From positions 1 to 38,694 of the forward strand of contig MU270158.1 of NCBI GenBank assembly GCA_021432635.1: a DNA stretch of 38,694 nucleotides, written 5' to 3'. The DNA comes from Thozetella sp. PMI_491 (taxonomy: Eukaryota; Ascomycota; Sordariomycetes; Chaetosphaeriales; Chaetosphaeriaceae). Positions 20,213-32,899 of this stretch are shown piece by piece (position 1 is the stretch's first letter; each line of letters opens with the position of its first letter). Position numbers and translations under genes: made by a program. The notes under the pieces were generated by a model. That model made no database searches. It was not told where the DNA came from and saw only the letters and a list, made by a program, of their open reading frames with translations.

Positions 20213-22301
20213 TTTCTTATTAATATAAAAATAGTTAAATATAAGCTTTACCTTATAAAAATCTTTAAACTATAAAGATTATAGATCTAATTTATAATAA
20301 GATATTAAGAATAAAGAGTAAAAAGTAAAGTATATGTAGAATAACTTATATAAAATACTACTATTATATATTTTATAGTTTAATAGTTATAATATAAAAT
20401 TAATATTATAACCTTATAATCTAGTTTATAAGTAAGACTATTAAAATAATATAAGTTTAATAATATATAAAAAAAGGTATACTAATATAAGATCTAATAA
20501 GTATTAGGTTTTAACTAAGGTATAATAAATATATAAGAATAAGGTAAAGCCTTATAATAGTTATATAAAGTAGTCTTATAATTAGTTTTATCTAAGGAAA
20601 TAAATATATAAAGTTAATTATTAGAATAATAAATAGATAAATCCTTAATTATTAATAACTTAATACTCCTTATTTTTAAAGTAGAATAGTATCTTTTAAT
20701 TACTTATATAAATTAAGTTAGTATAGCCTAATTAGACTAGGGTCTAGATCTACTATATAGTTCCTCTTATATTAAGGCTATACTAAGTAAAAAGAAAAAT
20801 TTATTAACTACCTTTAGCTTATACCCTTTTTTAGCTTTTAAATATTAAATATAAAGTAAAAAAAGCTGTCTTAGTTTTTAATAATACTATTTATTATTAT
20901 ACTTATTAAGTATAAGCAATAAATTATTAATATTACATAAGTTTATATTTTCTTTTAGGCTTTTACTCTTTTACTTAAGACTTTTCTCTTTAGTATTATT
21001 ATTATAAGAGTCTCTAGCTTATTATTTTACTTTAGTTAAGCTTAAAGCTATCTAACCTAGTTTTTTACCCTAATAGGTTAAGTAGTTAACTTCTTTATAA
21101 ATATAATAATATTTAATAGGCTTAATTTACTACTAGTATTAATAGGCTTTAAACTATAATAAAAACTAAGAGTAGGAGTACTTAGAGGAGATCTACCTAA
21201 GTTAATTAATAGTTTTTATTAAGACTAAATTATTAAGATACTCTTTTTATAGTTATATAAATAAGTTATTTAATACTTTATATTAGCTTATTAATTAGTT
21301 ATTATCTTAGCTTTAAAATAGTAATTTAATTATTTATAAAAGTTATTAAGACAGTTTAGTAAGATATAGTTTTTAAGAGATTTTTTCTATAGTTATAAAA
21401 AAGCTTTTAATTATATTCCTTTTCTTTTATTAAGTTTAAAATTATCCTTTTAAAAGTAGCTAGTTTTTTACCTTTTTTCTCTTTATTAAAGCTAAGTTTA
21501 ATAATCTATTTGATAAGTTTTTCCTTATTAGGGTCTCTTATATTATTTATCTACTTTTTAATCTTATTAAAAAAAGGATAAAATAAATACTTAAAAGCTT
21601 TTAATAGTATCTTTTTAATATTTATAATTAATCTTTTTATGGTACTTTTTTTTATATCTCTTAGAGTTATTAATTAAATATAAGTAGGTAAGACTTAAAA
21701 GGTATTAGTATTTTAACTAAAAGATAAGATCCTTTATATTATATCTTTAACTCTAGGTAAAGTTAACCTAGTATTTCTTATAGCTCTTATTATAGATAAG
21801 TTATCTACTTAGTTTAATATAGTGTTATAAATATCTTTTATAATATTAGGCTTAACTAGGTTTTATAAAGTACTTTTATTTTAATTATTAAGCTTTAAAT
21901 AGATCTAGTAAATATAGATCTTAATAGTTTAAAGGTTTAGGCTTATTTTCTTTTAGATTTAACTATAAGCTTATAAATATATCTAGTTAATAAGGGCTTA
22001 TAATGTTATAAAGTTATATTTATAAAAGAAAACCCTGGTAAATTTAATAACTAATAAGCTATAGGTCTAACTAGTTAACTATTATATATAAGATAAGGCT
22101 AAAAATCTATAGTTATTAATATTAATATTATATTATTATAATTATTTTAAATAAGATATTAAATAAGTATTTAAATTAGGTATTAAAGCTTTTAATAAGT
22201 TAAAGAAAAATATATAATAAAGGCTTTTATTTATAATTAAAAGTAAGAAGTAGTTATTATTATTATAAATAAGAAATAAGAGGAATTACTTATTTAAAAA
22301 G
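20213..22301 (-). other. Unclassified stretch with a possible - strand coding relic
   Basis: About 2.1 kb between the Fot1-like element and Gypsy II. No terminal repeats were found. The reverse strand between roughly 21900 and 20900 reads as long charged segments rich in Lys and Glu (for example NIRDPNKEKLIK and NKEKKGKKLATFKR near 21500-21400) with RIP-type stops. This suggests a former protein, perhaps a gag-like or DNA-binding protein, but no family is recognised. It may belong to the older element interrupted by Gypsy II. Confidence 0.45.
22297..22301. repeat. Gypsy II target-site duplication, left copy
   Basis: AAAAG immediately before the left LTR is repeated exactly at 29565-29569 right after the right LTR. 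Five bases is the usual length for Ty3/Gypsy insertions. Confidence 0.85.
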
Positions 22302-22565
22302 TGTTATAATAAGCTTTATAGGATAGTAATAGAGCTGGTTAATTATACTTTAGATAAGTAACTAAAGACTTTAAGATAAAGATTAGGGAGAAAGAGGTAG
22401 TATAGCTACTCTCTAGCTTTAATTAAGAGTATATCTAAGGAGTTAAGGCTTTTAAGCGCCTATAGCTCTTTTACTTGTTATAATCTTAATATATATAGCT
22501 ATTTACTTGTCTATAAAGCTTATAATAAATAGTTTAATCTATAGTTAAGGCTAATAACTATAATA
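22302..22565 (-). repeat. Gypsy II 3' LTR
   Basis: A 264-bp copy starting TGTTATAATAAGC and ending CTATAATA on the top strand. It matches 29258-29564 except that a 43-base stretch present there is missing here. Confidence 0.92.
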
Positions 22566-22580
22566 CTACCCTCTTTTTAA
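22566..22580 (-). other. Gypsy II polypurine tract
   Basis: On the reverse strand TTAAAAAGAGGGTAG runs directly into the LTR start at 22565. Place and composition fit the plus-strand primer of an LTR retrotransposon and confirm the - orientation. Confidence 0.8.
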
Positions 22581-22599
22581 AGCTTATTTTTTATCCTTA

Positions 22600-23640
22600 A
22601 AAAGAAAGATAAAAAGTAAAGTAAACTAATAAAGGTAATACTAAATATATACTTTATCCTTTAAGGCTTTCTTATATTAACCCTTTCTTTTTTCTATAAA
22701 AAAAAGCTAGCTATTATTTATATCTCTCTAAGTTATATAAGTAATCCTACTAGGTAAACCTTAACCTTAATAAGGATATTTTTAATAAGTTTAATAATAT
22801 ACTTAGAGGTTATCCTTATAAATTAGTTTAAATACTATTCTTTTTAACTTTAAAGTAATATTTATAGAATATATAGGGTTTATTTATCTTATTATAAGAC
22901 CTTAAAGTTAAGAGTAAATATATAAAAAAACCTATTATTATTACTAGTGATTTTAACTAGCTTTTTATATTTAAAAAGTAATAGGAATAGTTTTATTAGG
23001 GAAAACTCTTAACTATATCTAGAGTTAAATACTAGCCTAGTATTTACCTTTAAAACCCTAAATAATTAGCTGGACTACTATATTAATATATTTATTAATA
23101 CACTCTTAAAGTAAGTATTAGAAAATACTAACTCTACCTCTTTTAATAAAGGTATTTTTATCTAGTTATTAGGTAAGGTAAGGCTTAAAGGGATTATAAC
23201 TCTAAGATTATAGTTAAATTATAAGAGAATCTAGAGTTAATAACCCTTAGGGTTATTATCCATTAAAAGTAAAGCTACTAATAAGGGTTTCTCTAAGTAT
23301 TAAGCTTTTAAGGCTTATTATTTTAATTAAAGCTATCTAGCTACGAATTATCTCTAGTAGCTTAAAGCTATTTATTTAGCTTTACTAGTGGTTTAAAAGT
23401 ATTTAAATACTCCTTATAAAAGTATTAAATTATTTATAATATATTATAAAAGCTAGAGATATAATACTATTTATTATTAAGATTATACCTTACTTATTAA
23501 GCCTTATATTATAGCTTCTTATAATAGATTTATAATATCTTTAAATAGTTAACCTCTTATTTAGGCTTTTTATTAATAATATTAGGGTCTAGTTTTAATT
23601 ATAGTTATCCTAAGAGTAGGTTGTCTAATGCTTTTTATAA
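22600..23640. other. Gypsy II region between integrase and 3' LTR
   Basis: About 1 kb with no firmly recognised domain. A weak match to the end of Gypsy integrase proteins is seen on the - strand near 23400 (SLAFIIYYK followed by FNTF, where families have LPxxxxIHxVFH). On the + strand near 22950 a segment reads SDFN, resembling the GDFN motif of LINE endonucleases, but nothing around it supports that. Confidence 0.4.
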
Positions 23641-23649
23641 CTAGCTTAT

Positions 23650-24900
23650 ATTAAATACTAGGTATATTTTATAATATAATAGAAGATCTAATATATAAGT
23701 ATTATTATATACCTTTATAATTTTAAATAGGCTATCTATCTACTTCCTTAGCTTTAAGTTAAGCTAGTTAAAGCTTTATCTTTTTATAAAGATAAAGACC
23801 CTGTTATTAATGTTAAAATTAGGCTTTTAATAGTACTTATTAGCTTAATAGTTTTAATAGGCTTATATTACTACTAGGTATTTCTTACCTACTTTTATAC
23901 TTTATAGGTATAGTTAGTAAACTATTAAGCCTTTAATTATATTAGATCTTTAGTATAGCCTTATTTAATAGTTATTTACTCGTATTAGTTATAGTATAGC
24001 TTTAGTATTATCTTTATATTAATTTTATAAGGAGTTACTCTAGTACTTATATAAAGAATAATAGCTTATATAAAGTCTAATATTAGTAAATACTCTAACT
24101 AATTGTTTTAAAAGTAGTTATAATAGTAATATAGCTTCTAGTTAATCTATTATATTACTATTTTAAAGTTATTATTTATCTAGAGATAATTAATAATAAA
24201 AAGCTTTTACTTTATACTTATTAGCTATTATATCTTATCTATAAAAGCTAAGATAAATTATAGTCTATAATTAAAGGCTATAGTATTAAAAGAGCTAAAG
24301 ATATACTAGATATAAGTGTAAAATAGCTTTATTATATCCTTAGTAATATCTACCTTATACCTTAAGAGTATAAAAAGGTATTTACTAAGGTAATTTATAA
24401 TAACCTAGGTATAATTATACCTAATATAATCCTTAAATATATCCTTATTATTAATTATAATATCTTATTATAATATTAATAGAATAAAAAGTAATTAAAG
24501 TAGTCTAAAAGTTTTATTATATAGGACTTTACTCTAGTAATAAGATTAATAGTTTATAATATATTATCTTATATTAATACCTAGTAATAACTAATAATAT
24601 AGCCTTTTTAGTAGTTTTTTTGTCTTATTATATCTTAAATATTTATTAACCTTAGATTTATAAGTTTATTTAATAAAAATAGTTTAAAAGGGTATATTAT
24701 TTAAACCTAATATATTTAAGATAATAAAGAGATTATTATAAAGTAAAAGATTTATTTTAAAGCCTTAATTAAAAGAGTTTATATATTACTAGCTTTTTTT
24801 TATAGTTTAATTTACTTATAAGATCTAATTTATTAATAATATATTATTTAGTAGTTTTATAATAGTTATCTCTATAGTAGGTAAAAAGATTATATAAATA
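23650..24900 (-). pseudogene. Gypsy II integrase relic
   Basis: The reverse strand at about 24110-24021 reads LEYLLILDFI*AIILYISTRVTPYKINI (broken by a stop), which follows the WxxxLPLAEFAYNxxxHxSTGxTPFxxxYG block of Ty3/Gypsy integrases. The catalytic-core motifs upstream of it are heavily mutated. The assignment also rests on position after RNase H. Limits are approximate. Confidence 0.75.
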
Positions 24901-24949
24901 AGAATTATTTATTAAAGATCTAATATTATTATAGTTTACTCTTAATTAT

Positions 24950-25480
24950 AACGTTTTCTTATTATATAAATAAGCTTTAACTTTTTTAATAGGGTATTAA
25001 CTAGGATATTTTACTTGCCTAGTTAATAAGTAATTTTATAGTTATAGGTAAAGAGTTTTTAAGCCTAATATACTTATTAATTATTTAAAAAACACTTAGT
25101 TATAAAGTACTTAAAAGCTTTATAGTTAGTTATAATTATAAAAAAGGTAGTTAATCTTATAAACTTAACTCTTTAATACTTATAAGTATAAACTATTACT
25201 AGTAACTTCTTATCCTAGATTAGATATCTAGTTTTAACACTAATTATCTTCTTAGAAAAGTAACTAATTAAACACTAACTTTAATTAAAGTGTCTTTAAA
25301 ATAATACTACTTTTAAAATATTGTTAAAGGTATTTATTTTTAATATAGTCTTAATAATTAGTAAATAATAACTAAGGATAAAAGTATTAGTTAGGCTATA
25401 TTTTAGCTGATTAAATATATTTTATTAATACTTTTCTTATATAAATAATATATTAGTCTTAGTTAAATTTATTAAGGGCT
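24950..25480 (-). pseudogene. Gypsy II RNase H relic
   Basis: The reverse strand near 25140-25040 reads TNYKAFKYFITKCFLNN followed by VYWA, which corresponds to the TDHKALEYFxxxKxLNxRQxRW block. It then reads YNYKITY for FxFxIxYRPG and continues into NTLLKK, the ADALSR end. Order and motifs fit Gypsy RNase H. Confidence 0.82.
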
Positions 25481-25549
25481 TTATAATAAGACTAAAGTTA
25501 TATATAAAGTAATAATAAAAGTTATAAAACCTAATAAAAAAGTATATCT

Positions 25550-26300
25550 TATATATATTCTTAAAGGGTTTTTAATCTATAACTATAACTATCTTATTAG
25601 GGTCTATATAAAAACTTTTTATAGTAATTATAAATCCTAGGAACTTAATATTAGTAGTATAGTATTTAGTCTTTTTAATATTATTATATAGTTTAGTGTT
25701 TTATAACTATTTAATTACTTATTATATATAGTTATTATAATCTTTTAGGTGATTAAAGTAGATTAATATATTATCTATATAAATAATATAATAAATGTCT
25801 AACAACCTATTTAACCCCTTATTAATATAAGCCTAGAAAATTACTAGCCTATTAGTTAGGCTAAAGAATATAATTTAATATATAAATATATTAAACCTAG
25901 TCTAAAATATAGTTAGATTAATAAAGTTAGGATAAAGCCTAATCTAATAAAACACTTATTAGATATCTAGCTTTATAAAGACCTTTATATAAGAGATATA
26001 GTTTAATATTTTATTAATTAGAGGTAAAGGGAAGATATACTTTTTAAAAATAATATTAAAGTACTTATAATCTATATAAAAATACTATCTTTTATAAGGC
26101 TTTTTAATAATAAGAATAAGTAATATTATAAATACTTTACTATATATAATAAAGCCTTTTTAATAGCTTTTTATTAGATAGTTTTATATATACTCTAGCT
26201 AGTCTATACTTATTTTATATAATAAGTATGTCTTAACTTTAAAAGGGGTAGTTAAGTTAATCTTAATCTTACCTTATTAATTATCTAAAGGTAGCTTATT
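25550..26300 (-). pseudogene. Gypsy II reverse transcriptase relic
   Basis: The reverse strand at 25796-25749 reads IYYIIYIDNILIYFNH, which is YIDDILIYSNN with the second aspartate changed to asparagine. Upstream, reading about 26130-25810, DYKYFNIIFKKYIFPLPLINKIL matches DYRxLNxxTxKNRYPLPLIxExL (shown as the family pattern). KVFIKLDI matches the FTKLDLR motif with the first catalytic aspartate intact. TRFNIF and LTNRLVIFQAYINKGL match the TRYGHFEY and GLTNAPATFQxYIN blocks. Confidence 0.92.
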
Positions 26301-26309
26301 AAATTACTA

Positions 26310-29250
26310 GTAAGAGAAAAAGAGGGCTAGATCTATAAGATAGTCTAGCTAGTACTTATAGACTAACTTTTTTATATTAGGTTTATTAAAAAAAGCCTTA
26401 AGCCTTTTATTTTAGATTATTATATTAATCTTATCTAAGGAGATAATTTTAATAAAGTAGTTTAGATTTATATTATTCTTTATCTATAATTATTCTCTTT
26501 TAAACTTAGCTATACTAATTAGGGATAAAGATATAAAAGATAATTAATTCTTTACCTTTAGTAGCTTTTATAATAAAGGTAGTAATATATAAAGCTTATC
26601 CTTAAGATAATACTTTATCTTTTTAAGATTATTATCCTAAAAATAGCTATAAATATATTTTATCCTTATAATAGGTTTATTTATAGCTAAGAAGTAATAA
26701 TTAAATTTACTTATAGGTTTAATATTTAAAACCACTTTTTAAATTATAGATATTTATCCTAAGTAATACTTATTTAATCAGTACTTCTTATTATAGTTTT
26801 AGATAAGAGTATAGTATTTAATATTATACTAATAGTTTATCTTTATATATAAGGGCTTTATATAAGAGAGAAGGATAATATTAAAGATATTATATATAAA
26901 TAAAAAGATAAAAGGCTAATAAATCTTATAATTATATAGTATAATAATAATATAATATTCCTTTAAAAACTTATTACTTATAATTAGCTTATAGCTTATT
27001 ACTAGCTTTAATAGTAGTTAATTTAAAAGCTTATAATAATCTAATAATAAGTAGACTATTAAAGTATTAAAAATCTTTTAAGATAAAACCCTATTAAAGC
27101 CCTTAATAAGGACTAGCTTTAATAACCTTTAATATTATACTTTTAGCTATTTAATAACTTATTTAATAAGGTTTAGTTATAGTAAGAGGTAAATATTAGC
27201 TTTAATATTAACTAAAGTATTAAATTATAGTGTTATACTTATAAATAAAAGCTTTATAAATATTATTAGTTACTTTTCTTTAATTAAATATATAAAGTTA
27301 AGATTAACTCTTATTAATATTATAATAATAGTTAGAGTAGAGGCTTACTTTTAGCCTATTAATTTAATAAGTTATAATTAAAGCTTTTAATACTATTACT
27401 AGTTAATTACTCCTTTTAATCCTCTCTAGAGGTATTATTATTATTTTTTTATTAGGTTCTAAGATCTATATAACTAGTCTAAGTTATTTTAACTTAAGGC
27501 ATACTATAGTTTTATAACTAGGTTAATTATAATTAAAACAGTGTTTAATTAGTACTACTAGTTAAAAAGTAGCTTTTATTAAGGGTATAAAAAGTCTTAA
27601 GTAGGATATTTCTCTATAGGATTAAACAGGGAATAAAGTTATATATAATACTAATCTAAGGGCTTTTATTTATTAGAGAGTACTTTACTAGTAGTAAGCT
27701 ACCTACTTATATTTTTATTAGTCTAAAAAGATATATTTTTTAACTACTATAATATATTCTTAAAATAGTATTATAATATTATTATATTAGCTAATTATAA
27801 CTTTCTTAAGGTTTATATAAAGTATTTTATATAAAGTTTCTTTCTAGTCTTTCTTATATAATTTAATATATTATACTTAAGTTATAAACTTTATAATAAA
27901 CTTATTAAAATTAAAGCCTTTTATAAATTATATATACTTAAGCTTTATATAAGCTATTTATTTCTTTATCTAATTAGAGAAATAAGTACTAAAAAAGTCT
28001 AATAGCTTTATAAAATCTATAAAGGGGTTAATTATACCTTAAGCTACCTATAGGTATAGTTATTATATTATTATATTAATAATTTAGTTAATAATATAAG
28101 CTATTTTTTTTACCTTAATAAAAAAGATTACTTAGTCTACTATTAATATATTTTTAATCTAGATTTTTTAGTTCTTATAGTTTAAACCTTTTCTTATTTA
28201 TAAGTTTTTTAGATAAAAAAGATCAGGGATAGTTTTAAGTTAGCTTAATATTATAATTACTTATTATTAATCTAGAGATAATACTTTTATATTAAGTAGT
28301 ACTTAATTATATTATTATATAGAGGAATTAACTATAAAGGCTTTTAAAGAATAGACTTAATCTTTTAATATAATCTATTAGTTAAAGTAAAAAAAAAGCT
28401 AGTCTTATATTATATATAATAACTATAATAGCTTTATTCTCTAGTCTTTATAATACTTATCTACTACTATTAAGGCTAATAATAATTCTTTTATAATAGG
28501 GTATATAAGGAGCTAGTTAATTATATTATTATATATAAGTTTTATAAGCTTACTTTAGCCTTTAATTATTAGTCTTAAGTGCTATATTAAAAGCTTTATA
28601 GTATAGTCTTAAATCTTAATAAAAAATTACTTATTATTAATAGTATCTAATAATACTATATCTTTTATAATAGCTTTTTACTACTTTTAATATATTTAAT
28701 ACTTAATATAGTAATAAAAGGGTAAATAAAAGCACCTTTTAATAATAAGCTTATAGCTTTATATAAGAGTTCTTTTAAAGTTATTTTTATATATAAAAAA
28801 AGTTCCTTAGAGTAAAGAGTAATATAATTAAGGCTTAAAGAAAGAAAAAGGGTTTATAATATGTTACTCTTATATTATATAATAAGTATTTATAGGGCTT
28901 TTATATATATATATATATATATATAGTAGAGATTAAGTATAAAAATATATAAAAATAAAGAAAGTAAAAAAGAAATAATATTAGTTATAATTAAGGTGTT
29001 AATTATAAGTTAATAGTTTTATTACTTATTTATTAGTAAATTATATTAGATAAAAGGGGTATAAATTAATATTAATAGGATTATAATCTAGTTAGTTAGA
29101 CTAGGTATAATTAATATTTAATATAGGTAATAATTAATAGCTCTTTAGAGCTAAGATTATTTTATTATAAAATAGCTTTATAAAGCTTAGTATAAGTTAT
29201 TTATAAGGGTGAGATATTCTAAGCTTTTTAGCTATAATATTTTAAATGTT
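26310..29250 (-). pseudogene. Gypsy II gag and protease region, eroded
   Basis: Lies between the 5' LTR (right) and the reverse transcriptase, where gag and protease belong. No zinc knuckle or protease active site could be read. It includes a TA dinucleotide run at 28901-28926. The assignment is by order only. Confidence 0.45.
28901..28926. repeat. TA dinucleotide microsatellite
   Basis: About thirteen uninterrupted TA units. Probably formed by slippage in AT-rich DNA; no function suggested. Confidence 0.85.
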
Positions 29251-29257
29251 AAAATAA

Positions 29258-29564
29258 TATTATAATAAGCTTTATAAGGTAGTAATAAGGCTAGTTAATT
29301 ATACTTTAAATAAGTAATTAAAGACTCTAAGATAAAGATTAGGGAAAAGGAGATAGTATAACTACTCTTTAGCTTTAATTAAGGGTATATCTAGGGAGCT
29401 AAGGCCTTTAAGTATTTATAGCTTCTCTACTTGTTATAATCTTAATATATATAGCTATATAAAGATTAGTAGCTAGATAGCTATTAAGTAGCTATAACTA
29501 TCTATTTATTTATAAAGCTTATAATAGATAGTTTAATCTATAATTAGGGCTAGTAGCTATAATA
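29258..29564 (-). repeat. Gypsy II 5' LTR
   Basis: A 307-bp copy, decayed at its start to TATTATAATAAGC. Alignment with 22302-22565 shows a 43-base extra stretch (roughly 29456-29498, beginning CTATATAAAGATTAG) containing several AGCTA/TAGCT steps. It is followed directly by the AAAAG duplication. Confidence 0.92.
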
Positions 29565-29569
29565 AAAAG

Positions 29570-32500
29570 TAAGCTAATAAGCCTAAAAGTATTTAACTAA
29601 CTATATATAATAAGATTTATACTTTACTTTATAGGTTTATTATAACTAATTAAAGTCTAATAGTTATATTTATATTATTAAGCTAATCTTATTAAATAAA
29701 GGTTTTTTTTAAATTATATAATTTAAAGAGATATATCTCTTAGTTTATATTATATATTAAGTTATTCTTAAAGGCTAAATATAAGACTAAACTAGGGAAA
29801 AAAGTTTATAATAACTTATTATTCTCTTACTCTTCTTAAGTATTAAATTAGGTTAGTTATATATTAATAAGCTTATCTTTATAGATTTATATATAAAATA
29901 CTATTTATAGGTTAAAAATACCTATAAATATATTAAGATAAATAGGTTTAACTATATTAAGCTATATCCTTTTAAAACTATTTATAAATAATACTTTAAT
30001 ATCTTAAATAATACTATTTAAGCTAAAAGTAATAACTAAGCTTCTCTTAGGAATGTTTTAGGTATAATATCTTAGGATAATAACTATTATAATAGCTATT
30101 ATTTTAGTTTAGTTTTTAATACTTTATACTAGTTAGTTATAGTTATTACCTTAACTTATTATGTCTTAATCAAAGGGGAAAAAAATAAAAAGAAGAGGTA
30201 TTTTTAGTTAATAAAAAGGTAAAGTAAAAGAATTATTAATAATTAACTACAGAATTATATATTAAAGTATAGATAAACTTATACTTAAATATAACTATTA
30301 AGATAGTAAAAGTAAGAGAAATTAAGATTTTAAGTAAATATTAGCTCTAATTATAATAAGTAGTTATTAAAGTAATTTATAAATAATAGTTAAATTATCT
30401 AGTTAAAAAGGGTTAAAGGTTAATAGATAAGATAAAATAAAAGTATTATTAAAGATAAGGGTAAAAAAGGCTAAATAGTTAAAAAATAATTAAGCTTATT
30501 TTAAAAGTAATACTTTTTTTACTCTTTTTTATTCTTAATAAACTATTTAATCTAGTTAAAGTAAGAAAGGAGTTATTTTATAATAGTTATTATATTTAAT
30601 ATTAATATTACTTCTTAAATAAGAGGTAATTATTTTTTTTTACCTAAAGAAAGAATAAAGTAATTATTTACCTCTATAATAAAAATAAAATAACTACTTA
30701 ATTTATTATTAACACTTTCCTTTTAGTTAGACCTCTTTTAGATTTGCCTATAAAAGGAGATAAGTTTCCTTCCTTTTTTAACTATTTTAATTCTTTTCTT
30801 TTTTTATACTACTTTTTTTTTACCTTTCTTAACTAATACTTTTTATAATCTCTACCTTAGTAATTTATCTTTTAAAAATAGGCTTAATTATAATATTAAG
30901 TACTTATTAAATACCTTTTAATAATTAAGACTAATAATTAGTTTTTTTTAAAGACTTTTAATTTATTAATCCTTTATAATAATAGTCTCTTAATAAGTTA
31001 TTATTCTTTTTTATTAAGCTTAAAAAGCTTAACCTTAAATTTTTTTATTAAAATATAAAAGTCTAATAGATAAAGAATTTAGAGTTTATAATTAAGTAAG
31101 AGCTTTTTAATTTAAGTATTAGTAAGAAGAGGGGTAATATTATTTTAAACTTTTAAAAATATTTTTTATATAATAATAGTATTTCTAAAGACTTTTAAGT
31201 TAAGTATTAGTTAAAGCTATTAAAGATAAAGTATTTTATTTATATTAAAGCCTTTATTAATAGTTTTCTTAGAAAATATCTTAGTAAAGTTATATTCTAT
31301 TATAATTAAGTTTATAGTCTTTTTATTTATATATATAAATATTAAAATATTAATTCTTATTTTTAATATAAGTAATAATACTATTAATCTTTTATTAAAA
31401 TATTTAACTATAATATTTATATACTTTAGTTATTTATAAAGTATATATTATTACTAAGGTATAAAGAAAAGACTTATAATAATTATATTTTTTAAATAAA
31501 TACTAGATACTCTTATTATAATAACTTAATTCTTAGCTTTACCTAGGGTTAATATATTATAAATAAGGGTTTAAAAGATAGTTAAAAAGATAATACTAAG
31601 GTAATAATATTAAAGCCTTATTAATTTTTACCTTAAGCTATCTCTTAAGATATTTAAGAAGTTATTTATAACGCCTTTTTAACTAAAGTTAAAAAAGAGT
31701 AGTAAAACTTAACTTACTCTAAGTTATTTAAACACTATAAGTAAAGTATCTAGTATATACTAGATTAATAATAATAATTATCCCTAAGTCTTTTAGTATA
31801 GATAAAGTTCCTTTAATAATAATATCTTATCTCCTTTAGTTTATCTAAAATATAATTAATCTCTTTTCCTCTTATTTTTTTATATAAATATACCTATTTT
31901 TTATTTATATTATTTTAGTTATATTATTATAAGAGTGTTATTTTCCTAGTGCTTTATAAATACTTCTCCCTTTAGTTAATAAATAAAGAGCCTTTTTATT
32001 AAAAGCTAATAATATATTAAAAAACTAAAGTATTACTTCTTTTAGATAATAATTACCCTAGTTAAAGCTAACCTAAAGCCTTATTTTACTATCTTATAAT
32101 AAGAAATAAAAGAAAGAAAGATAATAATAAGTTAACTTATACTTTATAATATAAGTATTTTAATAATCTTAAGATAAAAGAAAATAATTATTAGGGATAG
32201 TATTATTATCTAAAAAGCTCCTTAAGCCTTTTAAATTAAGGTTTCTTTGTCTAGTTAAGTCTAAACACTTATTCTTACCCTTTTTTATTCCTTATTACTT
32301 TTTGAAGTAAAGTATTAAATCTTTTTAATTTAAAATACTAACTCTTTTTAAGATATATAATTAACAAAATAAAAAATAGATTAAATAATATTTAATTTAA
32401 CTAGAAAAAGTCTTAAAAAATAGTTTCTTTTTAGTTAAAGCTTAGATATTATTAACTTTTTAATTAATAACTTTAATTATAATTAAAAGGGTAAAAATAT

Positions 32501-32890
32501 AACTTTTTCCTTAAAATATATAGACTATAAATATAATATTAAAAACTTTTTCTTTTCTAAGCTAATTCCTTGTATAATTACTTTAACTCTTTTTAAGAAT
32601 TAGATTAATACTTTAAGTGTTAAGTATTAATTTAAAGGAAGCTTTTAAGAGTTAAGTAACTAGAGAGATAAACTTTAACTTTATTTAATAGCTATTTATT
32701 ATATATAGTATTATTATTACTATTAAATATATTTTAATTAAAGCTTTTACTATTATTATTTTTATTATTAAGGCTATTATTACTATTTTTTACTCTCTTT
32801 ATCTTATTAATATTAATACCTTTATTAATAATATTATTAGGCTTTACTAGTATCTTATTATCTTTTATAATAATTATTTTATTAACTTAG
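29570..32890. other. Unclassified AT-rich stretch between Gypsy II and Gypsy III
   Basis: About 3.3 kb with no identified domain, LTR or inverted repeat. It should contain the 3' end of Gypsy III if that element is complete on this side, but its LTR could not be recognised without a second copy. Between 30170 and 30500 the top strand is purine-rich with many short A/G runs. Confidence 0.5.
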
Positions 32891-32899
32891 TTAAATTAT

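Larger units (their letters stand above)
22302..29564 (-). mobile_element. Gypsy II: RIP-degenerated Ty3/Gypsy LTR retrotransposon, reverse orientation
   Basis: A 7263-bp element with LTRs at 22302-22565 and 29258-29564, a perfect 5-bp target duplication and a - strand pol relic in the order reverse transcriptase, RNase H, integrase. The 5' LTR is therefore the right-hand one. A purine tract on the - strand abuts the left-hand (3') LTR. The LTR ends TGTTA and TAATA (decayed TAACA) are inverted partners and resemble those of Gypsy I, but the LTR bodies differ. No chromodomain could be recognised after integrase; the region 22600-23400 is unexplained. Confidence 0.93.

Noticed and set aside
22940..22960. 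LINE endonuclease signature (GDFN-like SDFN) on the + strand
   Set aside because: A single short match within Gypsy II; no other endonuclease motif or reverse transcriptase of LINE type nearby.
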